Assembly (NCBI GenBank): GCA_028456385.1
Contig: JALNQF010000344.1
Span: forward strand, 1-43,958
Length of the DNA stretch: 43,958 bases
Direction: 5' to 3'
Source: Ophiosphaerella korrae
Taxonomy: Eukaryota; Ascomycota; Dothideomycetes; Pleosporales; Phaeosphaeriaceae
Shown here: in pieces, positions 36,648-43,958 of the stretch
How positions within the stretch are numbered: the stretch's first letter is position 1
How the letters are laid out: each line of letters opens with the position of its first letter
Notes under the pieces: model-generated
Databases searched by the model: none
The model's input: the letters and a program-made list of their open reading frames with translations, nothing else
Told to the model about the DNA's origin: nothing
Program-made: the position numbers and the translations under genes

Positions 36648-37290
36648 ATGTCTATTAAGCGCTGTAGTGCCTAAGATAGCTATTGTACGTAGCTATCTAA
36701 CTAATCTATAGTTAACTCCCTTAACTATTATATATTAATCTAAGTTCTCTATAGACTACCTATAGCTACCCTAGATTAGCCCCTAATAGTTAATTCTAAT
36801 CCGCGCAGAGAGCTAAGCTAAGAGACGTACTAATACGTAATATTAATTAATATATGCTCGCGAATATCTATATTATATCCTATATTACTATACTATTTAT
36901 ACTATATACAACCTATAAGCTATAATAGATATATATAGTATATTAGGATCTTAAAGACTTACTTTACGTATAAGAAGTACTTAGCTATAAACAATGCGTA
37001 CGCGAACCTACAAAATACGTCTTATTTATACCTAACCTAGCTAGCTATAGATAATACGTGCCTACAAACTACGTCCTATTTATACTTAGCCTAGCTAGCT
37101 ACCTTGAGAATACTACTCTTTCTAGCGCCTATTAACCTATTGATAACTACTAATACTCTACACGCTAATGCCCTAGTTTTAAGAATAGAACTAGATTCTA
37201 CTTTAGCAAGGTTTTAGGTATTAGCTTTAATAGGTATAGTATTTATAAGCAGAGAACTACACTAAAATAGTAACGGCGCTAAACAACTTA
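36648..37290 (+). pseudogene. Gene Z copy 2: 5' part with intact ATG
   Basis: The ATG at 36648 opens MSIKRCSA, then an in-frame TAG, and the frame continues without a shift through the repeat-bearing region to about 37290. Visible segments are PRRELS near 36820, YFTYKKYLAINN at 36960-36995, two 18-codon repeats starting 37011 and 37065, and TLHANALVLRIELDSTLARF near 37148. Identity to copy 1 covers 36675-37220 and then stops, so the coiled-coil body present at 6.7-8.4 kb is missing here. Many Tyr and Gln-stop codons suggest an original His/Gln-rich N-terminus. Confidence 0.65.
37011..37118 (+). repeat. 54-bp (18-codon) in-frame tandem repeat in gene Z copy 2
   Basis: Units begin with CAAAATACG at 37011 and CAAACTACG at 37065. 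They encode (Q).TSYLYL.(Q)LA and correspond to the 60-bp units of copy 1. Confidence 0.7.
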
Positions 37291-37319
37291 TTAATTGTAG
37301 TTTTAATACTTTATTGTAA

Positions 37320-37395
37320 GCTAGGATAGTAGTTAAGTGCTAGGATAGTAGTTAAGTGCTAGGATAGTAGTTAAGTACTAAGACAGTAGTTAAAT
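37320..37395 (+). repeat. 19-bp tandem repeat, four copies
   Basis: Unit GCTAGGATAGTAGTTAAGT starts at 37320, 37339 and 37358 (identical) and 37377 (three differences). A degenerate piece follows at about 37412. It lies in the gap between gene Z copy 2 and the next frame, with no coding sign. Confidence 0.9.
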
Positions 37396-37547
37396 ACGCT
37401 AGTAGTAAAGTGCTAGGATAGCACTTAGATAAATAAATCTTGTTTCTAACTAAGGCTCCCTATATTCTAGCTAAAATTAACAAACTATATAGTTCTTACT
37501 ATTATAATACTTATGCCTTTAGCTATATATCTTATTAATAGTACACT

Positions 37548-38510
37548 ATGTCTTAGAAATCTCTTATAAAGGCTAAGGTAAATAAGACGATAGAGATAAA
37601 TCTTTCTATACTTACACAATTTACGTTAAGAGGTAGTAATAATAGTGTAGTTAAGACTAGTAATCTACGAGGTAGAAATAACCTTTAGTATAAGTAGCCG
37701 CTTGTTATATGTAAAAAGCTGCGTCCCTCTAGCTTAGGGCTTCTAAATATAATAGGGGGTAGGCTATATATATAAGGCTAGACGTTGCGTATAGTAGTAG
37801 AAAGGGTAGGTAAGGTTAGACGTAGCTACGCTAAATAGATAGGAGTATACTTATACTACTAAAGTAAATTAGGTAAGCAAGACTACGTAAAATAAGAGGC
37901 TGTATAGATTAGCTTAATTACTAAGTCTAAGCTTTACACTTTAGAATACTAAGTTGTTATATATAAGCTTATGTAGACAATATATTAAGAATTATAGATA
38001 AAATATTAGTAGCTAAGGTACGAAGCCTATTAAGGCTAGAGGATAAAGATATATAGTAAAGATTTCTTGTAAGGTAGATAGTGCTAGCTTACGAGTAGTA
38101 GTAACTTAGAGCGTAGAAAATTACTAAAGAAATCGCTTGCGAACTGCAAGAGAATAATTATAGTATATAGTAGTGTTCTATCGCCTTTAATAAAAAATAG
38201 GAGATTATAGATTAAGTTAATAAGTAGTTAAAGAGTAAAGGTATCTCTATAGTTAGTATAGAGCTAATCTATTAGCGTATAGTAAGAGTGTTTAGAAACC
38301 TTAAGTATATAGAAGGTGTATTAATTTATATAATGTACTAAATAGTTTCTAGCTTATATATTATAGTAAAATTATCTAAGGTAAAGAGTAAGACGCCTAA
38401 CTTTATAGTAGAATGTAGTAGTATAGGGCCTAAGGTAGCTACTACTATAGAACTTAACTTTAAGACAGCCTACCCTTACGATCCTATTTAAGATGTTTGA
38501 ATTAATATAG
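37548..38510 (+). pseudogene. Decayed unknown gene with intact ATG
   Basis: ATG at 37548 begins MS(Q)KSLIKAKVNKTIEINLS, and the frame stays usable to about 38200 (RIVVERVGKVRRSYAK near 37790; SSNLERRKLLKKSLANCK at 38097-38150). A frameshift leads to a second open part (VSIELIY(Q)RIVRVFRNLKYIEG near 38250; VKSKTPNFIVECSSIGPKVA near 38385). The 5' end is basic and Ser-rich. Family not recognised. Confidence 0.45.
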
Positions 38511-38829
38511 ATAATTAGATAGATATTAAAAAAGTATTTCCTATTACTATTACTATTTACGTTATACTCTACTATATATTACTTTTTACCTAAATCGTTA
38601 TTAAGGCCTTTACTATAGTTATTACTTAAGATATATATAAGTAATTTGTGTAGTAGTGCTATGTATTACCTTCTAAGGTTTTATTCTTTACTAGTTTCTA
38701 GCTTTTCTCTAGGCCTTTATTACTTTCTAAATTTGTTTATATTCTCTTTGTCCTCTTGCGTAAGGCTATATAATATGTTTTTTATACCTAAAAGTTACTC
38801 TTAGTTAATCTTTTATTTATTAGGCTAAG
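38511..38829. other. Spacer, nothing seen
   Basis: AT-rich sequence between two decayed frames, with no repeat, hairpin or open frame that stands out. It may hold the promoter of the following gene. Confidence 0.3.
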
Positions 38830-41110
38830 CGCTACTTCTATAGAGATAGATAGATTAGAGGAGCTTTGTTTAATCTATAAGACTCTTTGTAGTTATAAGT
38901 ATCTTTACAATACTTATATTATCTAATAGGACTAGTAAGTTTAGGCGAAAGAGTACTAATACTTAGTAGCTAGATATCTAGAGTGCTGTAGTGTGTAATA
39001 TAGGTGCAAATACTCTAATAAGGCTAAAACGTCTGTATATTTTATTACCTTTGCCCCTACTTACTAGAAGACTATACACCCTTGTTTACTATCTCTTAGT
39101 ATAGGAGATTCGGCGCAACAACAAAAACTACGAGCTAAGACTAGCTATTTAATATATAAGTATTGCTAGTGTTAACGTCTAAATAGTGCTAATTTATCTA
39201 ATCTAGGCTAGAATAGGTAGAAAAAGTACAACAAGTTAAAGCTAAATTGTACAAGATACACCTGTTTAAGTTGCACTTACGAATAGCTAGTTAAGGGATA
39301 AATAGATCGTTAATATACAGCTTACCCTAAGTTATAATACTTTAAGATTACTAGTAAAGGCTAAGTCTACTTCTCTAATAACTTAGAGGTTAGCCTAGGA
39401 GTTAGGGTTAACCTAGAGGTTAGAGTTGACCTAGAGGTTAATCTAGGGGTTGACCTAGAGGTTAACCTAGAGGATAGCCTAGAGGTTAACCTAGAGGTTA
39501 GCCTAGAGGATAGCTAGGAGGTTGACCTCTCGTACTACTTTATAGATAAGTTCTGTGCACTTGTTATCTTACTAGGAAGTTATCTAGGCTTTTCTAGCGA
39601 CTAGACTAACAAGATTAAAGAACTTAAGACTAAGAATATAAGTCTTTAATTCTCTATACTCGCTAATATAGTAGCTTACCTTTGTAATAGTAGTCTAGAC
39701 GCTAGTATATAATCTTTATCTTTAAGATATTATTTAAAGTTAATTAAAGACTTAAGAAGGGAATTAGAAGAATTAGAAAGCTACAATATATTATCCTAGA
39801 GAACCTTTATATTAACTATACTACTCTATATATATAGAGTAAGCTACCTTAGCTCTTATAACTTAGTTTTAGTAACTAATAGACGTATCTAGTAGGTAGG
39901 TAAAGATACATCTAACAATAACGCCTTGTACCTTTCTATAGCTATACGTATTCTAGAAACGTGCTACTTTAATCTACGCCTAATAAAACAACCCTTTAAT
40001 TAATTAGTACTTAAAAGTATACTTTTTTAAATATTTTTTATAAGTATAAGGCTCTAGTCTAACTACACCTTTATATTTAAATTCTACCTTTTGTTTTAGC
40101 TTAGCGCTAAGAACTTTATAAAGAAAAATTTTATATACCTAAGGATAAACGGCTTAAATAGTCCTATACTTAAGCTACCTCTTCTACTCTTTAGGTTAGC
40201 TATATAGGCTAAAGAATTGTTCTAGCTCTCTAGGCTAAATAATAATATAGTACTAGCGTAACTCTATGCTAAGGCTAGGGATTAAGAAGCTTATATTCTA
40301 GATAACTAGCCTATTAACCTATTAATAAGTAGTAAGCTAATAGGCTAAAGATAAGAGTACTGCGAGGGCGTAGGCTATCTATATATATTAGTTATCTTAC
40401 TACTTCTTAAGTAAGCTAAAAGCTTAGAACTTAATATATAACTCCCTAAGGCTGTAACATCTAATACTTAGTAGCTAAAGAGAGTGCTCTTTATCTTTTA
40501 CTTATTTAAAACTAACTATAGCTAGGTAAGTTATTTTATTAGAACTTAGCTAGTCTATATAATAAGCTTCTTTATAAGTAATGCTAAAGATATTAACTTA
40601 GTCTAAGGCGATATAAGCTATAGGTAGGAAGCTATAAATCTTTTATATCTCTACACTTTTAAGGATAATTTAGAAGCTATATAGAGCGCGCGAAGTAAAT
40701 CTTTATCTTAGCCTACCTTATTAGCTGTATAGCTATATAGATAGCCTCTAGAAGATTAGTTGTTACCCTGTATATAAGTTACTACTACGCCTAAGTAGTT
40801 TAACAATCTTCTATATTATAACAATAACACTAGTTTAGTTAATATTAAATTAAAATAGCCTTTAGAGGAACTTAGTAACAGAGACGACACGCAACCCTTA
40901 ACTTTAATTAATATATAGATAGTACGTTTACCCTCTAGTATAGGGCTTGAAATTAAAAACGCTAATAGTTATAGTTTTATTGTAGTAAATACCTGCGTAG
41001 TCCTTTCTTACTTTATAGCTACTTTATTTATTACAAGCGTAAAGCGTATAGTATATATAGCTACTATAAAAAATATTATTTTTGTACTTATCTTAGTTAT
41101 AAACGTTTAA
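38830..41110 (+). pseudogene. Long decayed frame, possibly a fungal transcription factor
   Basis: A single frame of about 760 codons runs from 38830 to the TAA at 41108 without a net shift and with about one stop per 19 codons. The N-terminal third is Cys/Lys-rich (RYLECCSV at 38969-38992; YRCKYSNKAKTS near 38997; KLNCTRYTCLSCTYE near 39240). It is followed by a 12-bp/4-residue acidic repeat (39383-39530). Next comes a helical region whose LSLRYYLKLIKDLRRELEELES (39720-39784), then RTFILTILLYIYRVS, resembles the first helices of the fungal transcription-factor domain PF11951 (Fungal_trans_2). The C-terminus is hydrophobic. The Zn2Cys6 spacing expected of such regulators was not seen, so the assignment is tentative. 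Another repeat-bearing fungal protein is possible. Confidence 0.45.
39383..39530 (+). repeat. 12-bp tandem repeat encoding a 4-residue acidic motif
   Basis: About twelve copies of CTAGAGGTTAAC-like units (LEVN, LEVS, LEDS and similar) in the frame of the surrounding relic. The period is a multiple of three and the differences between units change N/S/D at one position, so this is a protein-level repeat rather than a noncoding satellite. Confidence 0.85.
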
Positions 41111-42090
41111 CTTAGGGATTTCTACGCTGTAATAGTATAGTCTATTATATATATTATACTTATAATATTATTATAGAGAAAGTAAAACGTACTATAAAAA
41201 AAGTTAATCTTATAGGGTATACCTAATTATTATATAATAAATATTTACTCTAACATTTAATATAGGCTTGCAACTAATACTACTCTTAGAAAGTAAAGTG
41301 TAATAGGAAAAGCCTATATAATTCTTACTTAGATTAAGGCCTAGCTTATAGCTTTCTATCTATAAGCTATTAAGGAGGATATAGTTTGTAAGGTATACCT
41401 TATACTAGCTATAAAACTAGCTAAACGTGTTGCTATTCTGCGCTAATTGCGACCTAGTTGCCTAGGTACTAGTCTAGGTCGCCTATAGTACCTTCGTCTG
41501 CGTCTATAGTAACTAGTAAGTATTAAGCACTTGTGTATGCTGCTTCCTTAAGCGTTCTCTAGTTAGAGCTAGAAGTAGTATTAATAGATTATAGTCTAAG
41601 TCTAGTATTACTATTAGGGCTCTAGTACAATATTTAGTAGTTTGTATAGACTACCTTATAGTAAGAATTAGCTAAATAAGCGACTATAGTTCGATTAAAA
41701 GAATATCTAAGATAAATATCTTCTTCTTTTAGTAAAAATCTTTTGTCTTAGCGCTATTACCTAATATCTATAGTAAGGGTTCTTCGCTACCTTATAAAAG
41801 TATAACTAGAGTAGCTAGGCTACCCTCTTTACTAATAGTAGGGATATTAAGTACTAAATTATTTCTATTATTTTTTAATATCACCTATTAACACAGTTAA
41901 CTAGCTACGTAATATTAAATTGCTACTTAGCTACTTACTCTACTTAGCTACTTACTACCTTACTTATAATCTTCTTACTTCTTTAAGTGTTCTTCTATAA
42001 ATATACCTACTAGTATAGTTATAGTTCTTTAACTACCTAACCTATATATATTTTACCTATAGCTATTCTAACAATTTCCTTACTTAGAGC
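41111..42090 (+). other. Region upstream of the NACHT relic, partly coding-like
   Basis: Patchy open frames are present (LAIKLAKRVAILR near 41408). A short direct repeat CTACTTAGCTACTTACT occurs at about 41921-41955. A NACHT P-loop and Walker B would be expected here if the downstream relic were complete, but neither was found with confidence. Confidence 0.3.
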
Positions 42091-42800
42091 TTATAGATAA
42101 TCCTCTCCTTATACGTCTTTTATAGCTACAATATTTTAACACGTAACTTAGATAATAGAGACGAATTTATTCTATATATTTAGTAGGTACTCTTTATAAA
42201 GTAACTATTAAGCCTAGAATAGTTATACTTTACTATTCTCTCTAGAGTTAAGCTTAACTTACTATTAAGGTAAGATCTTAATAAGGTTATAACAGACATT
42301 ATTAAAAGATCTATACTCGATTCTTCTAAAGGACTTGCTAAAATTACAATATCCTAGGCTCTAAAAGTCTAGTTTATTTACAAATCTATAAAGGACTTTC
42401 TCCTAAAAGAAAACGTGCTTAGAAGTATGTAGCCTAATCTTAGAAGTAATTTTCTAGGTTAAAGCTATAAGTAGTTAAAGTATTGTTGCCTTAACTATAT
42501 AAGCGTAAATATTTCTACTTATATAGAGTTTTACAAAACTCTTTACTACTAAAATTGCGTAGTAGCTAAGGCTACTTGCGACGCTATAAAGGTTTAAAAA
42601 GCTTATAATTGCGTAGAAGCTTAACTTACGTGTAACGCTAAAAAAGAACTCTAGAATAGCGTTAAGATAGCTTAAAAATCTTGCAAAGGCTCTTAAGTTA
42701 CTAGAGATAGGTGTAATTAAGCTAATGCTACTAAAGAGGTAGTAGACAGCGGTGCGCTAGTACTACTAAGGTTAACTCTTAGCTATAATATTAACCTCCT
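42091..42800 (+). pseudogene. NACHT/STAND (fungal NLR-like) protein relic, post-NACHT segment
   Basis: The frame at 42307 reads RSILDSSKGLAKITIS, then (Q)FIYKSIKDFLLKENVLRS (42370-42426). Next is NLRSNFLG(Q)SYK and LKYCCLNYISVNIST (42474-42520). The pattern V.FIHxSVKDFLL, then H..L...CLNY is a hallmark of the region just after the NACHT domain in fungal NLR-like proteins; His reads Tyr because CAC became TAC. Upstream, ILSRVKLNLLLR near 42232 matches the usual helix before it. The P-loop is not identified, so only the back part is certain. Downstream the frame continues to about 42.8 kb (KATCDAIKV; SGALVLLRLTLSYNINLLQCYK), but no clear ankyrin, WD or TPR repeats were seen. Such proteins act in non-self recognition and programmed cell death. 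Confidence 0.8.
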
Positions 42801-43958
42801 ACAATGCTATAAACTATAATTAAATTGTATAAATATATACCTAGAGTTAAATATATTAAAACTTTAAAAAATCTTACAATAGTAATAATAGGGTCGTCTG
42901 TATATATTAGGGTGCGAACAATTAATTACTAATTAGTTAGCTATATTAGTTCTATTTGTACTAGAACGATGTTATATAAATATGTTAAGTATAAATATTA
43001 AGTAAGATAGGAGTAGATGTATTTAGTCTTGTGTCTATTCTAATATTAGGAAAGTAAGATTACTCGAAATATATCTATAATAGACTACTAAGATACTTTG
43101 CTTTAGGATCCTTTATAGTCGCCTAGTAGAGGTTAGAATACTTGAAAATTAGGTATATATTCTAAAAGTATACTACAATTATTATAGAGGCGTTCCTCTC
43201 TATAGATAATATTAGTTTAACGTTTTTAATATAAGTAAAATATAATTCCTCTTATATTACTACTATATTTAGAGGACATCTCTTTTAAGTTTTTAGATAC
43301 ACTTTACACTAAGTTTGTACAATATGTTAGAAGTAAGTATACTTATACTATACTACTATATAATTATATATTGTTGCGTAGAGAGAATAGACTAATTAAC
43401 TAATAGTGCGGCAAATAAATAGTAAGTAGAATAACTAGTAAAAAGTTAACTCTAAGAAATATATAGGTCTACATTGAGTAGTATAAATAGAATACGCCTA
43501 AGTTATAAATATAGAAGTAGAAGCTACTATAGGTAGTTAGGCTTAGGTATCTATAAACTATAATACTACGCTAGACTATGTTAATAGAACCTAGTCTAGT
43601 TAACTCTCTCTAAGTACAAGAGTAAGGGCAAGGGACTAGCTTAAATTACTTAGAAAGGTATAGAAATAACGTGTCTTTTAAGACAACATCGACGTACTAG
43701 TAGTTAATATATTAATGTAGACCTTTCTACGATAATAAGCTAAGTATATAGAATATACAAATAGGTCTAATACTATATAATACTATAAAAGTATTACGAG
43801 ATAGGTAACCTAGCTACTTTAAAATCCTTAAAAATCTTACTATAGTTGTAATCCTAACAATTAAGCTAATCTATTTTTACTTCTTAGCCTTAACAAGTAT
43901 CTTATCTAGCTAATAGAACAAGAAGCTTAAGGTAAATACTAAGAAACTACAATAGCTA
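42801..43958. other. Unassigned end of window
   Basis: Possible continuation of the NLR-like relic; short protein-like pieces such as RLEYLKIRY near 43132 are seen. No repeat units could be aligned. Nothing else stands out up to the window edge. Confidence 0.3.

Larger units (their letters stand above)
1..43958. other. RIP-mutated AT-rich region
   Basis: The whole window is saturated with TpA and poor in CpA and TpG, as expected after C-to-T mutation in CpA context on both strands. Every frame is cut by TAA/TAG, yet certain frames carry far fewer stops than others, and those stops fall where CAA, CAG or TGG would sit. Known fungal motifs reappear when this is allowed for: the Walker A loop of the ATPase reads R-S-P-S-Y-S-K-T, which is G-S-P-G-Y-G-K-T after TGG-to-TAG style changes. 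CpG-containing words such as gcgc remain, so the bias is CpA-specific rather than general loss of C. This is the RIP signature of Pezizomycotina; it was judged by eye and no index was computed. Confidence 0.9.

Overview
The window looks like an AT-rich, repeat-induced-point-mutation (RIP) wasteland from a filamentous ascomycete (Pezizomycotina). On both strands CpA and TpG are scarce, TpA is everywhere, and TGG/CCA is nearly absent. No frame stays open beyond about 90 codons. If in-frame TAA/TAG is read as former CAA/CAG/TGG, TAN as former CAN, and ATA as former ATG, several long reading frames reappear, some running 1-2 kb without a net frameshift. The region is therefore a graveyard of duplicated protein-coding units killed mainly by C-to-T transitions. 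No functional gene, tRNA, rRNA or CRISPR array was found. Genus cannot be told.

Four protein families are recognisable: (i) an AAA+ ATPase with an upstream DUF7025-like region (about 16.3-18.6 kb, +); (ii) an ankyrin-repeat protein with an F-box-like N-terminus (about 11.6-12.4 kb, +); (iii) the end of the NACHT module of a fungal NLR-like (STAND) protein (about 42.1-42.8 kb, +); (iv) N-termini of two pogo/Fot1-type transposases that face each other (8.98 kb + and 10.67 kb -). A fungal transcription-factor-like frame (38.8-41.1 kb, +) is a weaker call. The other long frames (about 0.8-2.6, 2.7-4.4, 6.1-8.4, 21.2-25.5, 25.5-27.2, 34.5-35.7 and 37.5-38.5 kb, all +) are coding-like but not assigned.

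Layout: 0-5 kb holds unassigned decayed frames, including one with a 34-codon tandem repeat. At 5.5-8.4 kb repeat R1 leads into 'gene Z', which recurs at 36.6-37.3 kb with its own TATA box and ATG. At 8.5-11 kb lies the pogo pair. At 11.1-13.1 kb two more R1 copies bracket the ankyrin relic. At 13.1-21.2 kb an inverted repeat (R2) brackets the AAA ATPase and a 17-bp minisatellite. At 21.2-27.2 kb are two very long frames, the first starting with a signal-peptide-like sequence at an ATG. 27.2-34 kb is mostly unassigned, with an inverted array of 16-bp repeats. 34-38.5 kb holds unassigned frames plus the second gene Z, and 38.8-43.9 kb the transcription-factor-like and NACHT relics.

Nothing here is expected to be expressed as protein. 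The interest lies in which gene families were duplicated and inactivated, and in how promoter and body segments were shuffled between copies.
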